A stretch of 58,507 nucleotides of DNA from Planctomycetota bacterium. GTDB lineage: Bacteria > Planctomycetota > Planctomycetia > Gemmatales > Gemmataceae. This document shows, piece by piece, positions 17,789-27,015 of the stretch. Location of the stretch: NCBI GenBank assembly GCA_016873225.1, contig VGXS01000025.1, positions 1 through 58,507 on the forward strand. The letters run 5' to 3'. The position numbers and the translations under genes were made by a program. A model generated the notes under the pieces. That model searched no databases. It was not told where the DNA came from and worked only from the letters and a program-made list of their open reading frames with translations. The number at the start of each line of letters is the position of its first letter. Position 1 is the first letter of the stretch.

Positions 17789-18583
17789 TCAAGGCGTCGC
17801 AAACATCGGTCTTAATCCAATGATGAGGTTGTAAAGGAAGTGGGTTCCAACAGCGATTGAGAAACCGCGATACCGCGTCAGGAAGCAAAGGCCAAGCCCG
17901 GCGAAAAAGCGGAAACTAAAAAGGAGGGCCGAATACTGTTGGCCTTGGGGACCCCAGTGGTGGACCGCTCCGAAAAACCATGACGAAACAACTGCGGCAA
18001 CCATCCAGCCAGCCAAGCCTCCCACACCAATCAGACTTGCCAAACCATTTAAAACACCCAAGGCCACCAGCCTGAACAAAAACTCCTCGTAGATACCTGC
18101 GCCAATCAGCGGGGTCAATGAGGCAAACTGAGGTGCTGCCCTGTCAAACCAAGAAAGCTCAACACCGCTGTTTTTCACAATGCCAGGCCATCCCAAACTC
18201 AAACCCCACAATGCCAACGACCATCCCAAGCACTCAGCGACGAGGCCAAAGCAAAGAGTTCCCCACCTGCTGGGAAAATCCCTCCATCTGGGCATCACAA
18301 GAATTGTGAGGACCACGATGATCACCAACGGGGGCAGATGTGTGGAAGATTGGCCCAATTCCGGAACGAGGTTCCTGATCCAAGCATCAGCTCCGTTTCG
18401 AGGTGATGCGCGGCCATCGGCTGAAATCCCGGCCACGGTAGCCTCGTACAAGGCGAGCAACGGCACCACTACCAGCAATGACGCGACCGGATGCCGGGTG
18501 TCCCGGAAATAATCAACCAGTTCGGCAGGCGTCCGACCAGGGAGCGCCAACAGTTTGCGCCCGGACCAGAAAGGCCAAATCAT
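17789..18583 (-). CDS. CPBP-family intramembrane protease-like protein
   Basis: This 264-residue polytopic membrane protein has about seven hydrophobic segments. The three CPBP (Abi/Rce1-like) motifs are visible: the EE pair in GIYEEFLFRL (about residue 163), a His in FFGAVHHWG, and a His/Asn in GTHFLYNLI. In the family these residues form a putative metal-dependent active site in the membrane. Members act on prenylated or membrane proteins, or serve in immunity to bacteriocins; which applies here is unknown. It precedes the nuo operon in the same direction, with 118 bases between them, so it is probably a separate unit. Confidence 0.85.
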   Translation of the reverse strand: MIWPFWSGRKLLALPGRTPAELVDYFRDTRHPVASLLVVVPLLALYEATVAGISADGRASPRNGADAWIRNLVPELGQSSTHLPPLVIIVVLTILVMPRWRDFPSRWGTLCFGLVAECLGWSLALWGLSLGWPGIVKNSGVELSWFDRAAPQFASLTPLIGAGIYEEFLFRLVALGVLNGLASLIGVGGLAGWMVAAVVSSWFFGAVHHWGPQGQQYSALLFSFRFFAGLGLCFLTRYRGFSIAVGTHFLYNLIIGLRPMFATP

Positions 18584-18984
18584 GCGAAGAAATTACCACT
18601 GGAGCGAACGCCATTCCGTGCGTCCAAGCAAGAGCGTTGGTAGTGCAAACAGCAATTCAATTTTTTCCAAGGCTTGCCACCGTCCCCGGCAAGCTTGATC
18701 GACGCAACGACCCAACGGATTTTTGATTCGTCCGAAATGCCCAATCCATAGCCTCCGCAGTGAAAAAGTCGGGATATCCTCGACCAATCTGGTCGATTTT
18801 GATCGGCAAATCCAGTCCGCAGACAAGGAAAGGAAAGCAGAGCGCTATGCTTTTTCAACATTGTCACGGCTTGTTTGCAGATATCGGCTGGCAAAATCAA
18901 ATGAACAATTGGTTCACACTCTTTTAACAGCCTGAATGGAACGAAAAACACTTATTTTGACATTAATTCAAAAAGCATGCTTCA
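18584..18984. other. Intergenic stretch without a supported gene
   Basis: About 400 bases between the CPBP gene and mnmE. It becomes AT-rich from about 18840 to 18980. A minus-strand frame of 123 codons (18951-18580) ends with a TGA overlapping the CPBP ATG, but its sequence looks unlike a conserved protein and no good ribosome-binding site was seen. No terminator or promoter is clear. Confidence 0.4.
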
Positions 18985-20322
18985 TTATTTGCCAATGCAG
19001 AACCGGGAAAAAATCTTGCCCAGCAAGTCGTCGCTGGTCAGCGTTCCGGCGATTTCCCCCATGGCATCCAACGCGTGCCTCAATTCCAGGGCCACGATTT
19101 CCTGACCATCCTCGTTCAAGGCGGCGGAATGGGCGGCCCGCAACCTTGCCACAACCGTTTCGAGCAAGGCCTTGGAGCGAACCATATGCAGGGATCCCCG
19201 CCGACCTGAAACTTCGACGACCTTGAGAGCCATCAAGGCCAGCAACTTTTCCATTCCCTCGCCAGTCCTGGCGCTGCAAGAGGGAAACTGTTCCTTGGAA
19301 GAAGTAATGAGATCTGCCTTGGTAATGACTTCCAGGCGTGGCACACCTTCCAAACCTTTTTCCAACGAGAAGCGTGGCTGGTCTGCCTGCTGGCAAATCA
19401 CTAGGAGATCCACCTGGAAAAGCAATGCAAGGGTTTGCTTCCTGACCTCATCCGCGAGCAAGTCCGATGTTTGGCCGAGACCCGCCGTGTCAACGAGGTC
19501 CACCACGACTCCGCCCGGCAATGCCAGCGGCGCCACGAGCCAGTCCCTCGTCGTTCCCGGAAAATCCGAAACCAAGCCTTCCGAACGCGTGAGGGAATTG
19601 AAAAGGCTTGTTTTCCCGGCATTGGGACGCCCGACCAGGGCGACTCTCATCCGCCGCGAGGAATCCGACCTCGATTCCAGCTTGCGACAAGCCAGGGATC
19701 CGTGCGCCAACAATTCCGCAAGACGCCTGAGCAACTGGTCCAATGGAAGGATCTCGATGTCCTCATCTGCAAAATCAAGCCCCGCCTCCAAATCGGCCAA
19801 CAGGTCGACCAATGCCTCACGAAGTCTTTCAAGAGGCACGGACAAACCACCAGCATGCTGGTCCAAGGCTTGCCGCAAATCCGATGGAGATGTCGCATCA
19901 GCCAACCCGATGAGAGCCTCTGCCCTTGGAAGGTCGATGCGACCGGAAAGAAAGGCTCGACGGGTGAACTCACCCGGTTCAGCCAACCTTCCGCCTTGGC
20001 TCCTTACCGCGTCAATCGCCAGATCGACAATCGCCGGAGAACCGGTCAAGTGCCACTCTGCCATTTCCTGGCCAGTGTAGCTTTTTCCAGCATCCCATAC
20101 GGCCGCCAGGACGGGGATAGGTTCTGAAAACGACGGAAAATGGAGGAATCCAACCGCCCAATGTCCGGGACGGGGCGGATTGTTTCCAGAAAACCAACTT
20201 GTGGTGATCGATGCCGCCCGCGGGCCGCTTAACCTGATGACGGCCCGTGGAGATGCTCCCGACGCGCTGCCAGCGGCCATGATCAGGTCATCGATCAGGG
20301 CCAAGCCACTCCGCTGCAGCAT
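18985..20322 (-). CDS. mnmE: tRNA modification GTPase MnmE
   Basis: MnmE works with MnmG to put an aminomethyl-type group on wobble uridine 34 of certain tRNAs, using GTP and a folate C1 donor. Seen here are the N-terminal TrmE domain with EFTRRAFLSGRIDLPRAEAL, a helical domain split by a G domain with GRPNAGKTS (P-loop), the DFPGTTRD switch I, DTAG, and the essential C-terminal FCIGK. The G4 element reads TKAD rather than NKxD. The open frame reaches 20559 within yidC, but that extension is the antisense-like tail of yidC; ATG at 20322 gives a normal 445 residues. It lies 19 bases after yidC, a widely conserved neighbourhood. Confidence 0.95.
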   Translation of the reverse strand: MLQRSGLALIDDLIMAAGSASGASPRAVIRLSGPRAASITTSWFSGNNPPRPGHWAVGFLHFPSFSEPIPVLAAVWDAGKSYTGQEMAEWHLTGSPAIVDLAIDAVRSQGGRLAEPGEFTRRAFLSGRIDLPRAEALIGLADATSPSDLRQALDQHAGGLSVPLERLREALVDLLADLEAGLDFADEDIEILPLDQLLRRLAELLAHGSLACRKLESRSDSSRRMRVALVGRPNAGKTSLFNSLTRSEGLVSDFPGTTRDWLVAPLALPGGVVVDLVDTAGLGQTSDLLADEVRKQTLALLFQVDLLVICQQADQPRFSLEKGLEGVPRLEVITKADLITSSKEQFPSCSARTGEGMEKLLALMALKVVEVSGRRGSLHMVRSKALLETVVARLRAAHSAALNEDGQEIVALELRHALDAMGEIAGTLTSDDLLGKIFSRFCIGK

Positions 20323-20341
20323 TGCCCGTCCGTCCCCTTGA

Positions 20342-22606
20342 TCAGTTTCGAGGCTTCTCCCCGGCCTCGCGAACAAAGCGCTGGAATCTCTCAAGCAACG
20401 ATTCCCGACCTTTGTTCTTTTTCTCCGCGCCTGTCGGCTTCGAGGCTGCCGGCTTGGCCGCTGGCGCGGAAATGGCTTGGGCTTTGGGAAGGAATTGGCG
20501 CTCTGCCAATCCCCAAAGGCTGGAAACGATGAAATACAAGCAAAGCCCTGAAGGAACACGATAAAACATCACGGACATCACGACACTCATGACCATCATC
20601 ATGTCCTGCTGCTGCTTCATTTCATCGGAAGTCGGCGGTGGCATGAACAGTTTCTGCTGAACAACCATGAGGGACATGGCAAACAAGGGCAGCAGGTTGA
20701 GAAACGGGCCCAAGTAGATGAATCCGCCATAATCAGACGGCCTGCTGATCCAAGGAATCCGGTCGCCCCATTCCAGCAACATGTCAGGCGCGGCAAGATT
20801 TCTGATCCAAGTCAGTTCAACAGGAGCCAACCTGAAAAACACGCTTTCCTGAAGTGCGAAATAAAGCCCCATCATCACCGGCATCTGAAGCAGCATCGGC
20901 AGGCATCCTGAAAGTGGATTGATGCCGTTCTTGCGATAGAGTTCCATTTGGGCCTGCGCCATCTTCTGGCGGTCATTTCCATACTTGGCCTGTAATTCCT
21001 TCAACTCCGGAGCCAAGGCCTGCATCCTCATGCTTGAAATGGCCTGTCCCCTCGTGAACGGAAACAGCAGCAACCTGACAAGAACAGTCAGGAGAATGAT
21101 GTCCAACCCATAGCTCGGAACCACGAAATGGATGGCACCAAGCACTCCATGCAGGAAATTGGTGCAGAGAATGACAACCTTGGAAAAACCGCCGCATAAG
21201 AACCAAGCGCCGAAAGCTGATGGGTAATCAACGATGGTGTCGAGCCTCAGGTCCGACGAGTAGCCAGAGATCACCTTGGGATCAACGGCCGAGTCCCCGC
21301 TCAACTGGGAGAGCAAGCTAGGCTTGGCTGGTCCGTTATAAAGCACATAACTGTGTGTGACCGGCGAGGCAGAAAGAGTGATTTCATCCGTGCCCATGCG
21401 CACGGTCGCATCTGTCACGAACAGCGGATGTGTTGTTTCGCCGGGAACGGCGTCAATCGCGACCCATTCGAAAGAATCCTCGGCTGATTCCGGGGACCAA
21501 ACATAGGTAATGGCCAAATCCGTACCCCGCTCGGGCGGGGTTCCAAGCCGGCTTGTAAGGCCAGGCGTCATCCTGAATGTCACCGGTGGCCTGCCTTCAG
21601 GCCGAATCAGCAGGGTGCCTGTGGAAGGGTCGCATGACTCAAGCCTGCCGCGGAGTTGGGCGGTTTCCACCGTCGCCTGGCAATGACGGAAGGCCACGGA
21701 CTGGGGATCCCTGAGGGCGATGGCCGATGCGAAATACTGCGTTTGGATACCGGCGTAACGGAGCAGGTTTGAACTGGTGGTTCCCTTTTGGATCGTGGCG
21801 GGCGCCCCAAGGGAAACCATCAGTGACGACCTCATGTCAAGCACCTGCCGATCGAATGAACCGCGAGCGTCCTGGGTGCCGAACACGGCGTTGCGGAAAG
21901 ACTGCGTGAACCAGTCCCCTTCCAGTGGCAAACCCCGTGGCCCGGCCAACTGGTAGCGAAATGATTTGGCGGAGGGGTCGGACCTTTCCATGGTGATGTC
22001 CAATCCCAGATGGTATTCTCCTTCCACGAGTCTGAATGTCTTGGTTAGCCTGACTCCGCGCACCTCCGTTTGAAAAACCACACGGGCCTCTTCCTTGCCG
22101 CTATCAAGCTTTTCCCTGGAGACTGAAAAAGACCAGTCGCGACGGGTCAGGTCATCAATCGGCTGTCGTGCCGATTCACCCGCGAAATGGGTGATTCCAA
22201 AGGCACCCGGGCTGTATTCCGGCGCATTGGCTACCGGATTTTCCGGGATCAGCTCCAACGGCTTGCCCGTCGCCCTACCCGTGCCCTCGGCTCCACCGAA
22301 CCTGTTCAAGACCAACCTGCGAAGCACGGCTCCCCTGGGGTCGAACTTGGCTTCGATGAAATAGGGACTGTCGGCCGAATCCGATCCAATGATGGGAAGG
22401 TTTTCACCGGCCTTGGGAAATTCAAAGGGCTTGCCGCCAGATCCGGCGCCGGGCGGGGTGGCGGCCGGGGCCTCATCGGCGATGGGGGGCTTTTGCGGCC
22501 AAAGAACGGTGCCCAGGTACATCCAGGCGAAAGTCATGATGATCAAGGGCAGGAAAAGACTTGAGCCCGCCGGTTTCTTTTCACTCTCGCTCATGAATCC
22601 GCCCAT
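20342..22606 (-). CDS. yidC: Membrane protein insertase YidC
   Basis: This Oxa1-superfamily insertase folds and inserts inner-membrane proteins, alone or with SecYEG. It has 754 residues: an N-terminal anchor (about 17-36), a large periplasmic domain (about 60-450), then the conserved five-helix core. In the core I see LVRLLLFPFTRGQAISSMRMQAL (in parts: LLLFPFTRGQ), the cytoplasmic hairpin PELKELQAKYGND, GINPLSGCLPMLLQMPVMMGLY and the last helices. The C-terminal ~45 residues are Ala/Lys-rich and basic, suited to ribosome binding. ATG at 22606 or 22594 may be the start. The gene follows a metallophosphoesterase after 19 bases; rnpA and rpmH, the usual neighbours, are absent. Confidence 0.96.
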   Translation of the reverse strand: MGGFMSESEKKPAGSSLFLPLIIMTFAWMYLGTVLWPQKPPIADEAPAATPPGAGSGGKPFEFPKAGENLPIIGSDSADSPYFIEAKFDPRGAVLRRLVLNRFGGAEGTGRATGKPLELIPENPVANAPEYSPGAFGITHFAGESARQPIDDLTRRDWSFSVSREKLDSGKEEARVVFQTEVRGVRLTKTFRLVEGEYHLGLDITMERSDPSAKSFRYQLAGPRGLPLEGDWFTQSFRNAVFGTQDARGSFDRQVLDMRSSLMVSLGAPATIQKGTTSSNLLRYAGIQTQYFASAIALRDPQSVAFRHCQATVETAQLRGRLESCDPSTGTLLIRPEGRPPVTFRMTPGLTSRLGTPPERGTDLAITYVWSPESAEDSFEWVAIDAVPGETTHPLFVTDATVRMGTDEITLSASPVTHSYVLYNGPAKPSLLSQLSGDSAVDPKVISGYSSDLRLDTIVDYPSAFGAWFLCGGFSKVVILCTNFLHGVLGAIHFVVPSYGLDIILLTVLVRLLLFPFTRGQAISSMRMQALAPELKELQAKYGNDRQKMAQAQMELYRKNGINPLSGCLPMLLQMPVMMGLYFALQESVFFRLAPVELTWIRNLAAPDMLLEWGDRIPWISRPSDYGGFIYLGPFLNLLPLFAMSLMVVQQKLFMPPPTSDEMKQQQDMMMVMSVVMSVMFYRVPSGLCLYFIVSSLWGLAERQFLPKAQAISAPAAKPAASKPTGAEKKNKGRESLLERFQRFVREAGEKPRN

Positions 22607-22625
22607 GTTGCGGGGCGGCTCATGA

Positions 22626-23390
22626 TCACCGCCCCTTCAGCAGCCTGTCGCCGAGATAGTTCTCCAGCTCGGGGATGCGGTAAATTTTTTGCCTGACCGC
22701 CTCGGTATCGTAAGAGACCCGGCGATAGGTGATCGTGTTTCCCTGCAAAAGAACATAGCAGGAATGCGGATTGCTGTCTCTGGGCTGACCTACCGAACCG
22801 ACATTCACAAGAACCTTCTGGTCGTCAAGCGTGAATGTGTGGTTGATCTCCTCCGGAGACCGGAAGTCGTATGGGCCGCCGGGCGATAATTCAACAAACA
22901 CGCCCGGAACATGGGTGTGCCCCTGGAAGCAGACTCGTTCGACTCGGGCGAATATCTGCTCCATTTTGCGATTGTTATAAATATCTTCAGGAAACACATA
23001 TTCATTCAATGGGTTGCGCGCCGAGCCATGAACATAAAGGGAGCCGTCACCGCCGGAAAAATAGGGCTGGCATTCCGAGAGAAACGCCCACGGCTTGAGT
23101 CGTTCGGCCGCGGTTTCTTGGCTAGGCTGGATTTGGCTTCGCGTCCAGAAGATCGCCCTTTCGGCGGATGGATTGAATCCTTCAGGCTCAAGAAGCGCCC
23201 CATGGTCATGGTTGCCACGAAGAACCTTGTCAAAAGCCATTACCTTCCCGAGGCATTCGCGGGGATTGGGGCCATACCCAACAACATCACCGAGGCAAAA
23301 AAATTCGGTGGCCCCCACGAATCGGGCGTCTTCGAGAACCGCCGTGAGCGCTTCCAAGTTGCTGTGAACATCGCTGATAATGGCCCGCAC
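22626..23390 (-). CDS. Metallophosphoesterase (calcineurin-like, YfcE/MJ0936 type)
   Basis: This 254-residue cytosolic phosphoesterase has all metal-binding motifs in order: SDVHSN near the start (D-x-H), GDVVGYGPNP, GNHDHG, and a C-terminal GHTHVPGVF. The set matches the small dimetal phosphodiesterases related to YfcE. The physiological substrate is not evident. The start is GTG at 23390, because the protein begins MRAIISDVHSN there and no earlier start keeps the motif near the N-terminus. It sits 19 bases upstream of yidC, so it is likely co-transcribed with yidC-mnmE. Confidence 0.9.
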   Translation of the reverse strand: MRAIISDVHSNLEALTAVLEDARFVGATEFFCLGDVVGYGPNPRECLGKVMAFDKVLRGNHDHGALLEPEGFNPSAERAIFWTRSQIQPSQETAAERLKPWAFLSECQPYFSGGDGSLYVHGSARNPLNEYVFPEDIYNNRKMEQIFARVERVCFQGHTHVPGVFVELSPGGPYDFRSPEEINHTFTLDDQKVLVNVGSVGQPRDSNPHSCYVLLQGNTITYRRVSYDTEAVRQKIYRIPELENYLGDRLLKGR

Positions 23391-23502
23391 CGTTAGCCAA
23401 CCTCCAGATTCGCGGGATCAAAGGGACGGCCCGCTGGTGCCATGGGACGATCGCACCGGTGCAGGAATCATCCTTTAAGCTATTCCCATGGCTCCAGTTC
23501 CG

Positions 23503-26025
23503 TCAATAGCCGGCTTGTTCGCCGGCCTTTTGAAACCTGGCCCGGGTCCGATCCACGGCCTGCCCCGCCGACCATGCGCGGATAGCCTCGCCCACCGTTG
23601 TTGCCGCTTTTTTGAATATGAGCGGATGGTCGCCGCGCAACGGAAGCGTGCCTTCGACACCTTGCTCCGGCTTGCAGAGCAATCCCGGCATGAGGTCGCT
23701 TGATGGCACCGCGGGAATGGGGCCGACGGTCACGGTGCCACCAGCCATTCCAGGCATTGCCACCCATTCAGGAAGTTCCGGCAACCATCCGGACGCCTGG
23801 GCCCATCGTGGATGTCCATCACCCTCCAATCTTGAAAGGATCATCCGGACTTGGGCGGCACTTCGCCGCCGGCTCGCCGGAATGCTTCCAACTTCCCGGG
23901 GAACCACATCCAACGCGGGGTCGGCCTCCAGCCTCACGGCGTATTTGCCCGGCTTGTCAATCACAATGTCAACCTGTTGCTCCCATGAGGCGCCTGATGG
24001 ATCCTGCTGAAGTTTCAGGGCAACTCCATCCCCTTGGCCGAGGATGGTCCATGGGTCGCCAGAAGTGGCGTCGGCTGACTGGTAAACCACGACAGGCCTG
24101 ATCCGGTTGATGGGGGAGCGAAAGAGGTCGGGCCTTGACTTCAGCAACTCTGGATGGTGGGCCTCATGATGCTGGACCGTCAGCCGAAACTTCCCGGATT
24201 TGTTCCCGCCTTCGGCGTTAGTGGCCCAGACAAGGGGAAGGAACTCGGAATCATGAGGAGTCACCCCGGTTCGCAACTCCGCAAAACCATTGCCATCCCT
24301 GTCGGAAAGCAAACCAGCCCAGACCTGAGGTCGTGTTTCAGGCACGATCTGGATCCAGACAAGCCTTCCCCTGAGTGATTCCTCGATAATCCGACTGGCT
24401 CCGGATAAGCCTCCTTGCGGGTGTCCCTCCAGCCAAGAGATTCCCGAGACCACCACCCCTGCTTTTGACAGTCCAAGCAGATCCGATTGAAAGAACACAA
24501 TTTCTTGGTCGAGCCTGCTGAGCTCATTGATGCGCTTGTTGATATTTGCAACAGCCTCCATGGCTTTTTTCCGGAGGGCAAGTTGCTCTGACGCATCCCC
24601 CTCCGTGCTGGTCTCAGCCGCCTCCCTCGCCTCTTCCGCCTTGATCAATTGGCCGCCCAACCTGCTGATTTCCTCCCGGGCCTCGCCTTGCCTAAACAAA
24701 AGTAACTCAGGCGGATATCTCTCCCCCGTCAGGGCCAGCACCAGTTTCCTGAGCATCGCTGGCGATCGGGGATCGATTCTGACAAGAACGGGCGCGACCA
24801 TCGTTGTTTTCGCGCATTCAATGGCCAGGAGAGTTCCAGGGCCCGACTGACCCGCCGGCGTCGGAAAAGGATCCGGCACCAACTCCTTGTTCCGCTCGCG
24901 CGTCAGGTCAACCATCACGGTGCCTTCAGGGATGGATTTGCCAACCTGTTCCCGCCAGCCTTGAAAATCGTGATGCAGAATCACGAGGGCACTTGATGCG
25001 GAGGAACCTCGGATCGCCACGGGAGCCTTGGTTTGGCCCGCCACCGGAGAAGGTGTGACAACCGGACCACGAGGCAATCGCACCTGGGCCACATCCGGCT
25101 TTGAGGCGATGAGCCTCGCTTGCTGCGGCGTGCAACGGACTGACAAAAGCGATCCAAGTCTGGCCTCAAGCAAGGCACCTTCGCCCAATGTTCCCCACCA
25201 CTCAATGTCGTTGGCTGATTGGGTGGATTCCTTTCTTGAAATGGCGTCCAAAATGACCTCATATCGAGCAAACTTGGGTTGTTCAGCAGGCGCTTCCACC
25301 ATCGGTGGGTCACCATCAGCAGGAGGCTTAGGCGGCACAAGCACGATGCGGGTGTCAGGCGGCATCTTGGCCGATTCACCGACAGGCGGTGGCGGAGCGG
25401 CGGAACTGGAGGCCCTCCCTTCACCACGAACATATACAGAATTGATTGGGGCGGGATTGTTGACAACTGAATCGGTGGCAATGCTGGTCAAACGACGCTT
25501 GGCTTGATCCTCGACAAGCGGATGGATGCGACCTCCGGGCATAGATCCCATCAACTTTGTGAAATCAGCCGTCTCATAAGCGTATCCGTCTATATATTCG
25601 AATTGCGCCAAATACCTTTTTGTAGCGCTCCAAACTCCAAATCTTTCATCCCGTTTCCCTGCCACAAAAATTCGGCATTCAACCAGATAATTTTGCTTCT
25701 CCATCAAGTTACCCTTGATTGTTGGAGAGTAAAAAATGATGCCCCGCACATAGGGCAATTGATTCAAAGCGCCTTCGGCACCTTGCGGAACTGACCCGGG
25801 TATCCAATTGGCTTCAGCGTCCTCAAGGACCTGTTCGATACCGGCCTCCAATTTGAGTTGGGCTTTCCCGGTTTTGATAGCGGCCAGTAACTCCCCAAAT
25901 TGCCGGCGTCGGACCTGAGGGTTGGGATGAAGCGGGGCGAATAGTTCGAAGTCCCAGCGAGCCTGGTTGGCCGCCTGTCCCGTCGAAAGGAATGCCGCCA
26001 GAAGTAATGGTGCGTTCAGAGCCAT
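23503..26025 (-). CDS. Large secreted protein, possibly a degenerate subtilase-like protein
   Basis: This 840-residue protein has a short signal peptide (about 1-18, ending near GQAA). The N-terminal part (20-180) is unrecognised. A Pro/Ala-rich linker lies at about 205-245. Residues ~330-430 contain ALVILHHDFQGW, VDLTRERNKEL, a GPGT where a subtilase would have HGT, and VLVRIDP. A charged helical, probably coiled-coil, segment is at about 455-525, and a region with GISWLEGHPQGG and GLLSDRDGNGFAEL follows. The order resembles subtilisin-like proteins I recall from planctomycetes, but the catalytic His is missing, so enzymatic activity is doubtful. This family guess is inference. It is transcribed alone, divergent from the SDR gene. 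Confidence 0.55.
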   Translation of the reverse strand: MALNAPLLLAAFLSTGQAANQARWDFELFAPLHPNPQVRRRQFGELLAAIKTGKAQLKLEAGIEQVLEDAEANWIPGSVPQGAEGALNQLPYVRGIIFYSPTIKGNLMEKQNYLVECRIFVAGKRDERFGVWSATKRYLAQFEYIDGYAYETADFTKLMGSMPGGRIHPLVEDQAKRRLTSIATDSVVNNPAPINSVYVRGEGRASSSAAPPPPVGESAKMPPDTRIVLVPPKPPADGDPPMVEAPAEQPKFARYEVILDAISRKESTQSANDIEWWGTLGEGALLEARLGSLLSVRCTPQQARLIASKPDVAQVRLPRGPVVTPSPVAGQTKAPVAIRGSSASSALVILHHDFQGWREQVGKSIPEGTVMVDLTRERNKELVPDPFPTPAGQSGPGTLLAIECAKTTMVAPVLVRIDPRSPAMLRKLVLALTGERYPPELLLFRQGEAREEISRLGGQLIKAEEAREAAETSTEGDASEQLALRKKAMEAVANINKRINELSRLDQEIVFFQSDLLGLSKAGVVVSGISWLEGHPQGGLSGASRIIEESLRGRLVWIQIVPETRPQVWAGLLSDRDGNGFAELRTGVTPHDSEFLPLVWATNAEGGNKSGKFRLTVQHHEAHHPELLKSRPDLFRSPINRIRPVVVYQSADATSGDPWTILGQGDGVALKLQQDPSGASWEQQVDIVIDKPGKYAVRLEADPALDVVPREVGSIPASRRRSAAQVRMILSRLEGDGHPRWAQASGWLPELPEWVAMPGMAGGTVTVGPIPAVPSSDLMPGLLCKPEQGVEGTLPLRGDHPLIFKKAATTVGEAIRAWSAGQAVDRTRARFQKAGEQAGY

Positions 26026-26163
26026 GACTTACCCCAAGCCATTCCGTGCGAAGGGCCATGCCATACCATACCCCACAAGGTAGGCATGAGTGAAAAGCCG
26101 GGATAAGCCACCGAACCTCCCCGCTGTCGCATTCGGATTGACTGTCAACTTTGGAGAATCCGG

Positions 26164-26946
26164 TTGGATTGGTCAGGCATTCATGTGGGGATCACGGGCG
26201 CCTCCAGCGGAATTGGCAGGGCTTTGGCAATCGCTTTGTCTCGACAGGGAGCAAGCGTCGGACTCATTTCCAGACGCCATTTCGAACTTTTGAAGCTTGA
26301 AAACTCATTGCGTTTGGAAGGAGGCAAGGTCGCGTCCTGCCCCGCCGACTGTCGCAATCCAAACGAAATGGACGAAGCTATCAAAAAGCTTGAATCGGCA
26401 CTGGGTCCAACTGATGTCATGGTCGCATCCGCAGGAGTGGGATATCCCACGGCGATCGATTTAACCAACCTTGAACAAACAACTGAAACTTTTGAAACAA
26501 ATGTTCTAGGTGTGATACATGCGTTTCGAGCCGTTCTGCCCGGAATGATCCACAGGAAATCCGGCCAGTTGGCCGCGGTAAGCAGTTTGGCCGCTTTCAA
26601 GGGATTTCCCGGGGAAAGCGCCTATTGCGCCTCAAAGGCCGCCGTGAACACATTTTTGGAAGGAATGCGAATCAGGCTTAAGGGTACGGGCGTCGTTGTC
26701 ACGACCATTTGCCCGGGATTTGTGAAAACCCCGATGACTGATATCAACAACTTTCACATGCCATTCCTGGTGAGTGCTGACTCCGCCGCTCAAAAAATCA
26801 TGAAAGCCCTGGAAAACCGTAAATCCGTGGCATGCTTTCCTTGGCAGGTTTCCGCGCTTGTTGGACTCCTCAGGCTTTGCCCGGACCGCCTCATCCAATG
26901 GCTTTTCGCCGACTACAATTCCTCTCCTCCCTGCCAATCCGGTTGA
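26164..26946 (+). CDS. Short-chain dehydrogenase/reductase
   Basis: This 260-residue Rossmann-fold oxidoreductase has the NAD(P)-binding TGASSGIGRAL at about residue 11-21, an Asn/Ala-Gly element (ASAGVG), a catalytic Ser in AAVSSLA, and the YCASK active-site Tyr/Lys. The PG motif after the active site (CPGFVKTPM) is also present. An Arg pair (SRR) following beta2 suggests NADP preference. The substrate is unknown; the C-terminal ~50 residues are hydrophobic and resemble membrane-associated SDRs of the DHRS7 type. The start is a TTG at 26164 with GGAG at 26153-26156, seven bases before it. The gene is 69 bases upstream of trpD and could share its transcript. Confidence 0.9.
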   Translation: MDWSGIHVGITGASSGIGRALAIALSRQGASVGLISRRHFELLKLENSLRLEGGKVASCPADCRNPNEMDEAIKKLESALGPTDVMVASAGVGYPTAIDLTNLEQTTETFETNVLGVIHAFRAVLPGMIHRKSGQLAAVSSLAAFKGFPGESAYCASKAAVNTFLEGMRIRLKGTGVVVTTICPGFVKTPMTDINNFHMPFLVSADSAAQKIMKALENRKSVACFPWQVSALVGLLRLCPDRLIQWLFADYNSSPPCQSG

Positions 26947-27015
26947 AAGTCTGTTTTTCTCAACGCGTTCAATCGGATGTAGAATCAAATATCCATCCCT
27001 TTCAGGAACGCGGCG

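Noticed and set aside
18580..18951. Minus-strand frame of 123 codons ending in an ATGA overlap with the CPBP gene
   Set aside because: The protein is Cys/Arg-rich and unlike any family I know, has no clear ribosome-binding site, and lies in a partly AT-rich gap; the ATGA overlap can be chance.
23506..23540. GCCGGC inverted repeat at the end of the 840-residue protein gene
   Set aside because: A short 6-bp palindrome within the coding sequence; no T run follows, so it is not a terminator.
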